Positions 23,141 through 37,348 of a stretch of DNA of 64,000 nt are shown one piece after another. Position 1 is the first letter of the stretch. Each line of letters begins with the position of its first letter. The position numbers and the translations under genes are program-made. The DNA is from Amyelois transitella (taxonomy: Eukaryota > Arthropoda > Insecta > Lepidoptera > Pyralidae): assembly GCF_032362555.1 (NCBI RefSeq), contig NC_083531.1:124001-188000 (forward strand), written 5' to 3'. The notes under the pieces are model-generated. The model was not told the origin of the DNA and did no database searches. It was given only the letters and a program-made list of their open reading frames with translations.

Positions 23141-23893
23141 ATGGCAGACACAGCTGTAGCTTCCGAGGCACCGGCACCGGCTACGCCGGCGAAGAAGCAG
23201 CCTAAGGCGTCTGCCGCGGCGGGCGGTGTCAAGAAGGCGAAAGCCAAACCGACCCACCCGAAGACATCGGAGATGGTCAACAGCGCCATCAAGGAGTTGA
23301 AGGAGAGGAGCGGATCGTCCCTGCAGGCCATTAAGAAATACATAGCGGCCCAATACAAAGTCGACGCCGAGAAATTGGCACCGTTCATAAGGAAATATTT
23401 GAAGAGCGCCGTCGAATCCGGAGCACTGATCCAGACCAAGGGCAAAGGTGCGTCGGGATCGTTCAAATTGGAATCCAAATCGTCATCGTCCAAGAAACCG
23501 GCCGGCGGTGCGGCGGGCACCAAGAGGTCCGCGTCCGCGGCCGGCGCCAAATCGAAGAAGGGATCCGCCGCGTCCGCGTCCTCCTCCAAGGCGAAGAAGG
23601 CCGCCTCCGCCGGCGGTGCGTCTTCGTCGCCGTCGAAGGCGGCCGGCGGCAAGGCGGCCTCGTCCGCCGCCACCGCTAAGGACAAGAAGGCTGCGGCCGC
23701 GGCCAAGAAGAAGCCCGCGGCGGCCAAGAAGGCCGCGGCGGCCGCGCCCGCGAGGGCCAAGGCCGCTGCCGCGCCGAAGGCGAAGAAAACTGCCAAACCC
23801 CCTACGAAGAAACCGAAAGCGCCCAAGCCGAAGAAGGCCGCCACAACACCCAAGAAGCCCGCAGCAAAGAAAGCGGCCGCGTCAAAGAAGTAA
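23141..23893 (+). CDS. H1: Linker histone H1, unit 3 (250 aa form)
   Basis: Identical to unit 1 H1; upstream dyad 23021-23039; variant hairpin 24089-24104. Confidence 0.97.
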   Translation: MADTAVASEAPAPATPAKKQPKASAAAGGVKKAKAKPTHPKTSEMVNSAIKELKERSGSSLQAIKKYIAAQYKVDAEKLAPFIRKYLKSAVESGALIQTKGKGASGSFKLESKSSSSKKPAGGAAGTKRSASAAGAKSKKGSAASASSSKAKKAASAGGASSSPSKAAGGKAASSAATAKDKKAAAAAKKKPAAAKKAAAAAPARAKAAAAPKAKKTAKPPTKKPKAPKPKKAATTPKKPAAKKAAASKK

Positions 23894-24088
23894 ATCCCTA
23901 CCTGTGTATGTACCTGGTATATACCGCCGCTCTCTTTATCTCTCCGCCGTTTGTTTACTGCTAGTTGCTTGCAGAAACAACGACAACAACTACCACGAAG
24001 ACGGACGTCGTCGAAGAAGAAGAGGTCGGGGTGGGTGGGAAAAAGCGTGCACCGTTGTGTGCATGGTGCCCTTTCGCGCCTAACAAAA

Positions 24089-24104
24089 AGCCCTTTTCAG
24101 GGCT
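24089..24104 (+). terminator. Histone stem-loop, H1 unit 3
   Basis: AGCCC/GGGCT variant, as at 5125-5140. Confidence 0.94.
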
Positions 24105-24608
24105 AACATATGGTTCAATGTGTATGTTTCTTTGTACAACAACAATAATAACACATGTCTGTGTGTCGTCGACCTACCTTGTGAGACGAGTGTAAGTATC
24201 GCTTCTTACGTAAGTATTGATGAAGAAGAAGAGAGAGAGTGTTAAATAAAAAAAATAAATAAATAAATAAAAATATACAAACGCATGAACATTCAGATAT
24301 ATATTTCATTACCTGACTGCGTTATTAGCTAGCTAGCTAGCTAGCTAGCTAGCTCATGATGATATGTATAATATAACGTAACGTAATAGTGAGTAGGGAA
24401 AGAAAAAAAAGTAAATAAATAAAAATAGGTAGACATTGTCCGTTAGTTCGTTCGTTCACATCCCCACCACTCGATGTTGGTAACTTCGTTCATTGTACGA
24501 TAAAGATCAACGCACGGGTGTATATAATAAAAGCATACCCCGTCCGCGTACGCTCATTTTAACGTCGTCGTCCGTTGTCACAACAACGTTTGTTTGTTTG
24601 TTTACTAA

Positions 24609-25007
<399 letters not shown>

Positions 25008-25222
25008 GTTGTCCACTTTCGTTCGTTCGTTCCTCTATTTTGTTGTTGTTTTTATTGTATGTATTTTGTATTGTATGTGCACACGCACACACACACACAC
25101 ATATACGTACTTGCTCAACAACAATCCGAGGCCCGATATGGATGGATGGATGGATGGATGGATGGACTCTTACGTGGTCGCCGGGTGCGTCGACTTGCTA
25201 ACTCGGAATGAAAAGACAAAAA

Positions 25223-25238
25223 GGCCCTTTTCAGGGCC
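25223..25238 (+). terminator. Histone stem-loop, H2A unit 3
   Basis: Same hairpin as at 6259-6274. Confidence 0.95.
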
Positions 25239-25533
25239 ACAATATGATTCTTATGCGTTAAAAACAGTTTCACTTTTGATAAACCAAAGTCAACAAAGCT
25301 AATCATTCTAAAACACAACGTACGATTCACTTACTTACTCAGTTGCTGGCTCAGCAAGAATAAATAAACGGGCTTTACACGAGTCTGCCTGTCAAAAATA
25401 CTTTGTCAAGTCTTATCTACCTCTACCTAGTTCGCTACCTACCTATTACATATTATGCAAACCTAACCTAACCTAACGTAACAAGGGATAACCTAAACTA
25501 GGTATCACCTACCTACCTACCTACCTACCTACC

Positions 25534-25570
<37 letters not shown>

Positions 25571-25851
25571 TACCTCCTTTTTTTTTTTTTACCTATCTTT
25601 ATCTCACTTTCTTTGCACTATTGGCGGAGGGGAGGGGAAGGGAGAGGGGGGAGGGGAATGATTCGAGGCGTGCCCGACGCGACTACGCCGACTTTCCTAT
25701 TGGCCGATATACGCTGTGACCATTACACTGTTTGACTGCAGACGACGGACATATATTAAAAATTTATCAAAAATTCGGGCACCACACGAGACATCTCGGT
25801 TTCTAGATCTCGCGCTAGTGACGTTACGCACGCATTTTATAACAAAGAAAA

Positions 25852-26226
25852 ATGCCGCCCAAGACCAGTGGCAAGGCCGCCAAGAAATCTGGCAAAGCCC
25901 AGAAGAACATCTCCAAGACTGACAAAAAGAAGAAGAAGCACAAGAGGAAGGAGAGCTACGCCATCTACATTTACAAAGTGCTGAAGCAGGTGCACCCGGA
26001 CACCGGTATATCCAGCAAGGCGATGTCCATCATGAACTCGTTCGTGAACGACATCTTCGAGCGAATCGCCGCCGAGGCTTCCCGCCTGGCCCACTACAAC
26101 AAGAGGTCAACGATCACATCGAGGGAGGTGCAGACTTCCGTGAGGCTTCTCCTGCCCGGTGAGCTCGCCAAGCACGCCGTCAGTGAAGGCACCAAGGCGG
26201 TCACCAAGTACACCAGCTCCAAGTAG
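25852..26226 (+). CDS. H2B: Histone H2B, unit 3
   Basis: Identical to unit 1 H2B; TATATTAAAAA 25752-25762; hairpin 26444-26459. Confidence 0.98.
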   Translation: MPPKTSGKAAKKSGKAQKNISKTDKKKKKHKRKESYAIYIYKVLKQVHPDTGISSKAMSIMNSFVNDIFERIAAEASRLAHYNKRSTITSREVQTSVRLLLPGELAKHAVSEGTKAVTKYTSSK

Positions 26227-26443
26227 ATGATTTATATATAGTGTGTGTGTGTGTTTGCTAACGTGTGTCCGTCGAAGTGTTTTGTTTTGTTTGCTCCTAC
26301 ACATCACCTACCCCTTCACGGTTGGGTCAGGTAGTGGATGGGATCGGACGGGCGAAATATTTGAATGGATGCAGAATGGCAGCACAGCATATACGCACGC
26401 ACGCGCGCACGCACACGCGTGTATAATATACCTACATCCAAAA

Positions 26444-26459
26444 GGCCCTTTTCAGGGCC
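26444..26459 (+). terminator. Histone stem-loop, H2B unit 3
   Basis: Same hairpin as at 7480-7495. Confidence 0.95.
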
Positions 26460-26923
26460 ATAACATTTGTCATAATTCACTGAATGTTTCTTCTCGACTT
26501 AATACGTCGTACCAACCTCAGACTTATAATTCGGAGTAATAATAATAAAAGTAAAAAACACGCATGATATCATGATCGAACAACAAATGTTTGTTGTTAT
26601 ACACAAAAAAAATATATATATACGCAAATATTACAATTGTTCGCTGTGTCTACCCCGCAAAGGAAAATATTATTATTCTAAATAATACTACATATTTCGT
26701 AAAATACTACACGCGCACGACAGAGAGAGAGGGAGACAGGAGAGGGGGGGGGGGGGGGGGGGGCGTTCACCATATTACCATTCGGTAGTATACTACCAGT
26801 CGATGCTACGTGTTCGTATAAAACGCGCTAGAATCTGTTAATTCGGATCACTTCAGTTCGGTCGGTACCCGCGTGCGGTCGTGTGTACGTACTTGGTGTG
26901 TTTTGTAATCGTTCTTCCGTTGA

Positions 26924-27355
<432 letters not shown>

Positions 27356-27482
27356 GCGTGTAGAGGAGTCTGGTGGTGATTCCCGTTGTTGTGTGTCCGA
27401 TCTCGTCATGTTCATGACCATTACATGATCATGATCGCAACGTGACACTAGAACTGGAACGTCGCCGCTCGCATTTACAAAC

Positions 27483-27498
27483 GGCCCTTTTCAGGGCC
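27483..27498 (+). terminator. Histone stem-loop, H3 unit 4
   Basis: Same hairpin as at 2024-2039. Confidence 0.95.
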
Positions 27499-27649
27499 AC
27501 ACACGATTCAAACTGATACATGTTTCTTGGTACGATGAGTTAGTTCCCACCACCACCACCACCTACCTGCGTAATTAATGAACACATATATTATTATCAT
27601 GTAACTACTTCCTTACCACCACATACACGCAGCAACATATTGTTATGTA

Positions 27650-27681
<32 letters not shown>

Positions 27682-27959
27682 CATACAAAATCTTTATAAT
27701 ACCTAACCTACTGTTGCGACTGCGAATGAAAGCTAGTATGGAATAATAATAATGTGCGTGTACGTATTTATTTATTATTATTTTTTTTTTTTTTTTGTTT
27801 TTCTTTTTATTTAATATTCTCGTATATTATTATTAATATTTTTTTTTTTTTTTTTTTTATTAACGCGCGCTCGTTCTTCTATTGGTTGGCCGTTGAGGGG
27901 CCCCCCTCGCCTCCCCACCCCTACCCCCTCCTTCGCGTTGCTAGTGTATATAAAAGTAG

Positions 27960-28367
<408 letters not shown>

Positions 28368-28452
28368 GGTGTGCCGTGTGCGTGTCTCGTGTTTCTCGCT
28401 CGCTCGATCTCTGCAAGCGAGTAAACAAACGAAACAAACAATTAAACAAAAA

Positions 28453-28468
28453 GGCCCTTTTCAGGGCC
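28453..28468 (+). terminator. Histone stem-loop, H4 unit 4
   Basis: Same hairpin as at 2994-3009. Confidence 0.95.
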
Positions 28469-29635
28469 GCAAAAGTATCGTTGAATTTGTTGTTGTTAAA
28501 ACCGTTTCTGATGTCACTTATCGTGTCGACCGTTCATTATGCATGCAGCACACACACTTTATCTTTTTTCAACAAAACAAACACAATTTTCGCTACACAC
28601 AAACAGTTCAAATGATTTGCAATCTGTCCAGTCACTTCCAAGACGTAAAAACTTTGTTAAATTTGACTTCACACCCGACACTGGCCACCTCCTCACGTTA
28701 CTTAATATTATGATATTGTCTCCTCAGTAATCTGGATCCATCCATCCATCCATCTCCCGCCGCCGACGACACTCTATACACTGACTGACTGACTGACTGA
28801 CTGACTGACCTAATAAAAATATTGCAACTGCCACTGCCACTGCACACACCGCACATCAATTAGTAGGTAGTATGTAGACGATACTACGACGCACATAATG
28901 CACTAGGTAGGTACCTACTCGTTACAACAACAAAAAGAAGAAAAAAAAACACTCCGCATCCCCGCATTCTTTTCTCTCGCCCGACTGCCCGACTATTATT
29001 TATTATCATATAATAATTACACAAATATAATAATAATTACATGCTTTTACATCGAGAAAGAGACTAGACGCTCGCTCTCCGAGAGCTCGCACTTTGCGTG
29101 TTTTACCAACGTGGACTTGACAAGCTTCAAAATTGTCAAATATAATATTTATACATATTATATATTAACAAGGGTGAACAATGATATCTTAGCTTTTTAC
29201 CTGGGGACACTAATTGCGTACATTATTAGGTTTTATAATGAAAAACAACTTTTGAACATGACCCGAGCTCTGGTCCGATATATTACTGTGAAAATAAACG
29301 TCTATAACTCGGGATCACTATTCATCGGTGTGATTAAAATCACATGTGCACGTGGATAAACTCAATAATATACATTATACGTGTTCAATGTGCCTTCCGA
29401 GCGCATTATTATTATGGAAAATTAATATTTTCCGAACTTAGTTAGTGAAAAGTTGGAAGCTCTCGTATGAGAAAACGTTTCGCGGCACACCGGTTCTCGT
29501 TACGGTATTACTCGATGCGAACGAAATGTTCGCACGCGCCCGTCGACTTTAACACTGTTCATTTAACAATTCCCGTGTTTGTTTGTTGTTTGCGCGTGTG
29601 TGTATTAAGTGAAATAAATAAATATTAACAATAAT

Positions 29636-30388
29636 ATGGCAGACACAGCTGTAGCTTCCGAGGCACCGGCACCGGCTACGCCGGCGAAGAAGCAGCCTAA
29701 GGCGTCTGCCGCGGCGGGCGGTGTCAAGAAGGCGAAAGCCAAACCGACCCACCCGAAGACATCGGAGATGGTCAACAGCGCCATCAAGGAGTTGAAGGAG
29801 AGGAGCGGATCGTCCCTGCAGGCCATTAAGAAATACATAGCGGCCCAATACAAAGTCGACGCCGAGAAATTGGCACCGTTCATAAGGAAATATTTGAAGA
29901 GCGCCGTCGAATCCGGAGCACTGATCCAGACCAAGGGCAAAGGTGCGTCGGGATCGTTCAAATTGGAATCCAAATCGTCATCGTCCAAGAAACCGGCCGG
30001 CGGTGCGGCGGGCACCAAGAGGTCCGCGTCCGCGGCCGGCGCCAAATCGAAGAAGGGATCCGCCGCGTCCGCGTCCTCCTCCAAGGCGAAGAAGGCCGCC
30101 TCCGCCGGCGGTGCGTCTTCGTCGCCGTCGAAGGCGGCCGGCGGCAAGGCGGCCTCGTCCGCCGCCACCGCTAAGGACAAGAAGGCTGCGGCCGCGGCCA
30201 AGAAGAAGCCCGCGGCGGCCAAGAAGGCCGCGGCGGCCGCGCCCGCGAGGGCCAAGGCCGCTGCCGCGCCGAAGGCGAAGAAAACTGCCAAACCCCCTAC
30301 GAAGAAACCGAAAGCGCCCAAGCCGAAGAAGGCCGCCACAACACCCAAGAAGCCCGCAGCAAAGAAAGCGGCCGCGTCAAAGAAGTAA
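29636..30388 (+). CDS. H1: Linker histone H1, unit 4 (250 aa form)
   Basis: Identical to unit 1 H1; dyad 29516-29534; variant hairpin 30584-30599. Confidence 0.97.
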   Translation: MADTAVASEAPAPATPAKKQPKASAAAGGVKKAKAKPTHPKTSEMVNSAIKELKERSGSSLQAIKKYIAAQYKVDAEKLAPFIRKYLKSAVESGALIQTKGKGASGSFKLESKSSSSKKPAGGAAGTKRSASAAGAKSKKGSAASASSSKAKKAASAGGASSSPSKAAGGKAASSAATAKDKKAAAAAKKKPAAAKKAAAAAPARAKAAAAPKAKKTAKPPTKKPKAPKPKKAATTPKKPAAKKAAASKK

Positions 30389-30583
30389 ATCCCTACCTGT
30401 GTATGTACCTGGTATATACCGCCGCTCTCTTTATCTCTCCGCCGTTTGTTTACTGCTAGTTGCTTGCAGAAACAACGACAACAACTACCACGAAGACGGA
30501 CGTCGTCGAAGAAGAAGAGGTCGGGGTGGGTGGGAAAAAGCGTGCACCGTTGTGTGCATGGTGCCCTTTCGCGCCTAACAAAA

Positions 30584-30599
30584 AGCCCTTTTCAGGGCT
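30584..30599 (+). terminator. Histone stem-loop, H1 unit 4
   Basis: AGCCC/GGGCT variant, as at 5125-5140. Confidence 0.94.
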
Positions 30600-31103
30600 A
30601 ACATATGGTTCAATGTGTATGTTTCTTTGTACAACAACAATAATAACACATGTCTGTGTGTCGTCGACCTACCTTGTGAGACGAGTGTAAGTATCGCTTC
30701 TTACGTAAGTATTGATGAAGAAGAAGAGAGAGAGTGTTAAATAAAAAAAATAAATAAATAAATAAAAATATACAAACGCATGAACATTCAGATATATATT
30801 TCATTACCTGACTGCGTTATTAGCTAGCTAGCTAGCTAGCTAGCTAGCTCATGATGATATGTATAATATAACGTAACGTAATAGTGAGTAGGGAAAGAAA
30901 AAAAAGTAAATAAATAAAAATAGGTAGACATTGTCCGTTAGTTCGTTCGTTCACATCCCCACCACTCGATGTTGGTAACTTCGTTCATTGTACGATAAAG
31001 ATCAACGCACGGGTGTATATAATAAAAGCATACCCCGTCCGCGTACGCTCATTTTAACGTCGTCGTCCGTTGTCACAACAACGTTTGTTTGTTTGTTTAC
31101 TAA

Positions 31104-31502
<399 letters not shown>

Positions 31503-31717
31503 GTTGTCCACTTTCGTTCGTTCGTTCCTCTATTTTGTTGTTGTTTTTATTGTATGTATTTTGTATTGTATGTGCACACGCACACACACACACACATATA
31601 CGTACTTGCTCAACAACAATCCGAGGCCCGATATGGATGGATGGATGGATGGATGGATGGACTCTTACGTGGTCGCCGGGTGCGTCGACTTGCTAACTCG
31701 GAATGAAAAGACAAAAA

Positions 31718-31733
31718 GGCCCTTTTCAGGGCC
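31718..31733 (+). terminator. Histone stem-loop, H2A unit 4
   Basis: Same hairpin as at 6259-6274. Confidence 0.95.
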
Positions 31734-32018
31734 ACAATATGATTCTTATGCGTTAAAAACAGTTTCACTTTTGATAAACCAAAGTCAACAAAGCTAATCA
31801 TTCTAAAACACAACGTACGATTCACTTACTTACTCAGTTGCTGGCTCAGCAAGAATAAATAAACGGGCTTTACACGAGTCTGCCTGTCAAAAATACTTTG
31901 TCAAGTCTTATCTACCTCTACCTAGTTCGCTACCTACCTATTACATATTATGCAAACCTAACCTAACCTAACGTAACAAGGGATAACCTAAACTAGGTAT
32001 ACTACCTACCTACCTACC

Positions 32019-32057
<39 letters not shown>

Positions 32058-32338
32058 TACCTCCTTTTTTTTTTTTTACCTATCTTTATCTCACTTTCTT
32101 TGCACTATTGGCGGAGGGGAGGGGAAGGGAGAGGGGGGAGGGGAATGATTCGAGGCGTGCCCGACGCGACTACGCCGACTTTCCTATTGGCCGATATACG
32201 CTGTGACCATTACACTGTTTGACTGCAGACGACGGACATATATTAAAAATTTATCAAAAATTCGGGCACCACACGAGACATCTCGGTTTCTAGATCTCGC
32301 GCTAGTGACGTTACGCACGCATTTTATAACAAAGAAAA

Positions 32339-32713
32339 ATGCCGCCCAAGACCAGTGGCAAGGCCGCCAAGAAATCTGGCAAAGCCCAGAAGAACATCTC
32401 CAAGACTGACAAAAAGAAGAAGAAGCACAAGAGGAAGGAGAGCTACGCCATCTACATTTACAAAGTGCTGAAGCAGGTGCACCCGGACACCGGTATATCC
32501 AGCAAGGCGATGTCCATCATGAACTCGTTCGTGAACGACATCTTCGAGCGAATCGCCGCCGAGGCTTCCCGCCTGGCCCACTACAACAAGAGGTCAACGA
32601 TCACATCGAGGGAGGTGCAGACTTCCGTGAGGCTTCTCCTGCCCGGTGAGCTCGCCAAGCACGCCGTCAGTGAAGGCACCAAGGCGGTCACCAAGTACAC
32701 CAGCTCCAAGTAG
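32339..32713 (+). CDS. H2B: Histone H2B, unit 4
   Basis: Identical H2B; TATATTAAAAA 32239-32249; hairpin 32931-32946. Confidence 0.98.
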   Translation: MPPKTSGKAAKKSGKAQKNISKTDKKKKKHKRKESYAIYIYKVLKQVHPDTGISSKAMSIMNSFVNDIFERIAAEASRLAHYNKRSTITSREVQTSVRLLLPGELAKHAVSEGTKAVTKYTSSK

Positions 32714-32930
32714 ATGATTTATATATAGTGTGTGTGTGTGTTTGCTAACGTGTGTCCGTCGAAGTGTTTTGTTTTGTTTGCTCCTACACATCACCTACCC
32801 CTTCACGGTTGGGTCAGGTAGTGGATGGGATCGGACGGGCGAAATATTTGAATGGATGCAGAATGGCAGCACAGCATATACGCACGCACGCGCGCACGCA
32901 CACGCGTGTATAATATACCTACATCCAAAA

Positions 32931-32946
32931 GGCCCTTTTCAGGGCC
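32931..32946 (+). terminator. Histone stem-loop, H2B unit 4
   Basis: Same hairpin as at 7480-7495. Confidence 0.95.
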
Positions 32947-33410
32947 ATAACATTTGTCATAATTCACTGAATGTTTCTTCTCGACTTAATACGTCGTACC
33001 AACCTCAGACTTATAATTCGGAGTAATAATAATAAAAGTAAAAAACACGCATGATATCATGATCGAACAACAAATGTTTGTTGTTATACACAAAAAAAAT
33101 ATATATATACGCAAATATTACAATTGTTCGCTGTGTCTACCCCGCAAAGGAAAATATTATTATTCTAAATAATACTACATATTTCGTAAAATACTACACG
33201 CGCACGACAGAGAGAGAGGGAGACAGGAGAGGGGGGGGGGGGGGGGGGGGCGTTCACCATATTACCATTCGGTAGTATACTACCAGTCGATGCTACGTGT
33301 TCGTATAAAACGCGCTAGAATCTGTTAATTCGGATCACTTCAGTTCGGTCGGTACCCGCGTGCGGTCGTGTGTACGTACTTGGTGTGTTTTGTAATCGTT
33401 CTTCCGTTGA

Positions 33411-33842
<432 letters not shown>

Positions 33843-33969
33843 GCGTGTAGAGGAGTCTGGTGGTGATTCCCGTTGTTGTGTGTCCGATCTCGTCATGTTC
33901 ATGACCATTACATGATCATGATCGCAACGTGACACTAGAACTGGAACGTCGCCGCTCGCATTTACAAAC

Positions 33970-33985
33970 GGCCCTTTTCAGGGCC
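33970..33985 (+). terminator. Histone stem-loop, H3 unit 5
   Basis: Same hairpin as at 2024-2039. Confidence 0.95.
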
Positions 33986-34136
33986 ACACACGATTCAAAC
34001 TGATACATGTTTCTTGGTACGATGAGTTAGTTCCCACCACCACCACCACCTACCTGCGTAATTAATGAACACATATATTATTATCATGTAACTACTTCCT
34101 TACCACCACATACACGCAGCAACATATTGTTATGTA

Positions 34137-34168
<32 letters not shown>

Positions 34169-34433
34169 CATACAAAATCTTTATAATACCTAACCTACTG
34201 TTGCGACTGCGAATGAAAGCTAGTATGGAATAATAATAATGTGCGTGTACGTATTTATTTATTATTATTTTTTTTTTTTTTTTGTTTTTCTTTTTATTTA
34301 ATATTCTCGTATATTATTATTAATATTTTTTTTTTTTTTTTTTTTATTAACGCGCGCTCGTTCTTCTATTGGTTGGCCGTTGAGGGGCCCCCCTCGCCTC
34401 CCCACCCCTACCCCCTCCTTCGCGTTGCTAGTG

Positions 34434-34467
34434 TATATAAAAGTAGAAAATCAAACCTGAAAATTTA
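34434..34467 (+). promoter_or_regulatory. H4 promoter now facing LINE-B
   Basis: TATATAAAA at 34434-34442 with no H4 behind it. The first LINE base (34468) is 32 bases from the first T of TATAAAA (34436), so a transcript would begin at the LINE 5' end. Confidence 0.75.
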
Positions 34468-34677
34468 GGATCGTGCCAGCTGCCGTCGAGTGAACACATC
34501 AACTGCGTACGAGCCCGCTACTGTGAAATTTGCGATTTTGTGCTGTGTCATCCTACTTTGTTTTAAAGTACGGATGACAAGTCCCCTGCGCCAGCATAAA
34601 GGCGTAGGCGGGGATAGTCGCGCGCAAATTAAGAGAATCCCGGACCGCGAAGGCGAGTTTTCCCGTTCCCCCACTAC

Positions 34678-34705
34678 CCGGCCTCCCACCAGCGGGTCTC
34701 ACCGG
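34678..34705 (+). other. Conserved 28-base block in LINE-B 5'UTR
   Basis: Identical to 15724-15751 in LINE-A. Confidence 0.65.
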
Positions 34706-34779
34706 GGAAGGGGGGAGGGGGGCTGCTCGCCCCGCGGCCCGACGGGCTGCGCACGGCAACTCCCCGCCCGCGCGTCTTT

Positions 34780-34798
34780 GGGCTCCGAAATGGAGCCC
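34780..34798 (+). other. Hairpin enclosing the LINE-B ORF1 start codon
   Basis: GGGCTCC-GAAAT-GGAGCCC, identical to 15826-15844, although the sequence after it has diverged. Confidence 0.7.
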
Positions 34799-37348
34799 CA
34801 AAAATCTACGGAGGAGGGTGCGCGCTCCCGCCGCCCCTCACCTCACCCCGCCGCTACCATCGAGGAAGCAACCAGTCGCCCCGGCTCGCCTGAAGAGAGC
34901 TACCGGACTCCGGACGAGGAGAAAACAGACGACCACGCCCTTGCTTTCTGGGCGGAAAGCATGCTCGGGATGAGGCGGCGCCCCCGCGGCGACGAGCTGT
35001 CGCCTAAGGCAGGTGTGGAGCGTGATTATATCACGCTCCACAGCATAATTCAATGCGGCCTCCTTAGCGCGGCGGCCCAAAGCTGGATGGCGCTCTTCTT
35101 CCGACTGCGGGACGCCGAGGAAGCAGGAAGCCGTCCCGACGATATCGACGTCGGAATTCTTCAGCAAGCCAGTGCGGGACGGGTGTCGGCGGGACTGGCC
35201 ATGCCCCCCACACCCGCCCCCCTCCCCTCACTTCGAGCGCCGCGCCAACGGCAACGGGAGGAAGGACCCGAAAACGAGACGCCCAACGCGAAGCGTCCCA
35301 GGAAGAGGGCACACTCCTGGACCCCAAGCCCCCCGCACCCCTCGCACCCCTCGGATGCGACAACAGAGGATCGACGGGCTCCGGCACTCGTGCCGTCGAG
35401 CCCCCGCGAAGCACCCCCGCGGTCGTCTGCGGGCGACTCAACACCGCCGGTCGCCCCCCCCCGCTCGGGTATACCGCTGCCACAGCGAAGTCGCGATCCG
35501 CGACTGAACCGCTCCCCCGCCCCCGCGCCGTTGCTGGCAGCTCCCGCGTGGGCTCCGCCGCAACTGGCCGCCTCCGCGCCGCATACCGCGCCGCCGGCCG
35601 CTCCGCTCAACGCGCCGCGCGCCGCGCCGTTCGCCGCGCCGCCGGCCGCCCCGCGCGCCGCGCCGTCGTCCGCGCCGCCGCCCGCGCCGCTCACCGCATT
35701 GCAGGCCGCCAAACGCGCCGCACCGCCGACCATGCCGCCCACCGCGCCGCTCACGGCGCCGCACACCGCGCCGCTCGCCGCACCGCTGACCGCGCCGCCG
35801 TCCGCGCCGCTCACCGCACGGCAGGCCGCCACGCGTGCCGCACCGCCGACCATGCCGCCCACTGCGCCGCTCACGGCGCCGCACACCGCGCCGCTCGCCG
35901 CTCCGCTGACCGCGCCGCCGTCCGCGCCGCTCACCGCACTGCAGGCCGCCATGCGCGCCGCACCGCCGACCACGCCGCCCACCGCGCCGCTCGCGGCGCC
36001 GCTCACCGCGCCGCTCGCCGCTCCGCTCGCCGCGCCGCTCACCGCGCCGCGTGCCGCGCAGCTGACCGCCGCGCGCACCGCACCGCCGACCGCTCCGCTC
36101 ACCGCGCCGCCGGCCGCTCTGCGCGCTGCGCCGCCTGCGGCTCCCTCCGCGTGGGGACGCACCTACGCTGCTGCTAGTGCAAGCGCGCCCAGTACGTCCG
36201 CCGCCACTGCCACACCCAGCACCACCGCTCTAGCACCCGCTGCCGCCCCGCCTAAGAACAGCGGCGCCAGCTCAACCGCGCCCCCCTCGCAGGCCCCACG
36301 GACAAAATACCCGCCCATCGTAGTGGAGAAGCTCCCTGACTGGATGGTGCACTTCAGGGAGCTCACCGCAAAACTGGGACACCCGCCCTCAGCCCGCCCC
36401 TTCGGCGCTGGCGTTAGATTCTCGCCGAGGGACGATTACGAATATCGTACCATCCAGAGGTACCTAGATGACGTGGCGAAAAAAGATACCCGCATCTCAT
36501 GGTTCTCCTACTCCTTGCCGGCGGAGAGGAGCCTCAAGGTGGCAATAAGAGGCCTCCCCCTGGAGACCCCCGAAGAAGCCGTAAAAGAAGCCCTCACGGA
36601 GAAGGGCTTCGAAGTGGAGTATGTAAAGAACATCCGAGCCCGGGGAGGGCGCCCCGGGTGTATTTTCTACGGCCTCCTGAAGAAGACCTCGGGTTTTCAG
36701 GAGGTCTACCAAATAGAAGAGCTCCTCCTGATGCCGGGCGTCAGGATCGAGGCGTGGAGGGGAAAGAAGGGCCCCTCGCAATGCCACCGCTGCCAGTTGT
36801 TCCGGCACAGCTCCCATAACTGCCACCGCCCTCAAGCGTGCGTGCGCTGCGGGGAGCCGCATGCCGCCAGCGACTGCCCGCGCCCCCTGGAAGTGCCGGC
36901 CACCTGCGCCAACTGCGGGGGCCCACACCCCGCCAACAACGCCGCGTGCCCGGTGTTCAGGAAGGAGGCGCGAAACAAGCGGGCCGGTACAATCGCCCGC
37001 ACGACGCCAGCGGTGGTGCCAGCGCCGATGGTGGAGGAGTCGGCGCCCGCCACTTTGATGGCTCCCGCGAACCCGCCCGCCGAGAGAGGAGCCGCCCTCC
37101 CTGGCGGGAAGAAAAAGAAGAAGAAGAGAGGCTCGAAGAAGTCGGGCACGGACTCGCAACCACCGGGGAAGCCCGAAGCCCCCGCACGACCTCCACCAAT
37201 TGACGGCCCAGAACGGGTGCAGCCCGCACCAGCTCCAGCGCCCGGCCCAAACATCCCGGACACCAACGCCATGCTGCTCCTCCTGGGCCAGCAAATGCAG
37301 CAGATGGCGGAGATCCTTAGAGGGTTGCAAGCACGGCCTCAAATTTAG
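34790..37348 (+). CDS. LINE-B ORF1: zinc-knuckle RNA-binding (Gag-like) protein
   Basis: 852 codons from the ATG that matches LINE-A's start. An in-frame ATG at 34574 would add 72 residues and cannot be excluded. Order: a variable acidic/Pro-rich N-terminus; a folded stretch (YITLHSIIQCGLLSAAAQSWMALFFRL); a long Ala/Pro linker made partly of 40-residue (120-base) tandem repeats at about 35701-35990; the conserved domain IVVEKLPDWMVHFRELTAKLG to IRGLPLETPEEAVKEALTEKGFEV; and three zinc knuckles from about residue 665 (CHRCQLFRHSSHNC, CVRCGEPHAASDC, CANCGGPHPANNAAC). A Lys-rich GKKKKKKRGSKK run follows. The knuckle region is close to LINE-A, while the linker repeats are unrelated in sequence. 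Confidence 0.9.
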   Translation: MEPQKSTEEGARSRRPSPHPAATIEEATSRPGSPEESYRTPDEEKTDDHALAFWAESMLGMRRRPRGDELSPKAGVERDYITLHSIIQCGLLSAAAQSWMALFFRLRDAEEAGSRPDDIDVGILQQASAGRVSAGLAMPPTPAPLPSLRAPRQRQREEGPENETPNAKRPRKRAHSWTPSPPHPSHPSDATTEDRRAPALVPSSPREAPPRSSAGDSTPPVAPPRSGIPLPQRSRDPRLNRSPAPAPLLAAPAWAPPQLAASAPHTAPPAAPLNAPRAAPFAAPPAAPRAAPSSAPPPAPLTALQAAKRAAPPTMPPTAPLTAPHTAPLAAPLTAPPSAPLTARQAATRAAPPTMPPTAPLTAPHTAPLAAPLTAPPSAPLTALQAAMRAAPPTTPPTAPLAAPLTAPLAAPLAAPLTAPRAAQLTAARTAPPTAPLTAPPAALRAAPPAAPSAWGRTYAAASASAPSTSAATATPSTTALAPAAAPPKNSGASSTAPPSQAPRTKYPPIVVEKLPDWMVHFRELTAKLGHPPSARPFGAGVRFSPRDDYEYRTIQRYLDDVAKKDTRISWFSYSLPAERSLKVAIRGLPLETPEEAVKEALTEKGFEVEYVKNIRARGGRPGCIFYGLLKKTSGFQEVYQIEELLLMPGVRIEAWRGKKGPSQCHRCQLFRHSSHNCHRPQACVRCGEPHAASDCPRPLEVPATCANCGGPHPANNAACPVFRKEARNKRAGTIARTTPAVVPAPMVEESAPATLMAPANPPAERGAALPGGKKKKKKRGSKKSGTDSQPPGKPEAPARPPPIDGPERVQPAPAPAPGPNIPDTNAMLLLLGQQMQQMAEILRGLQARPQI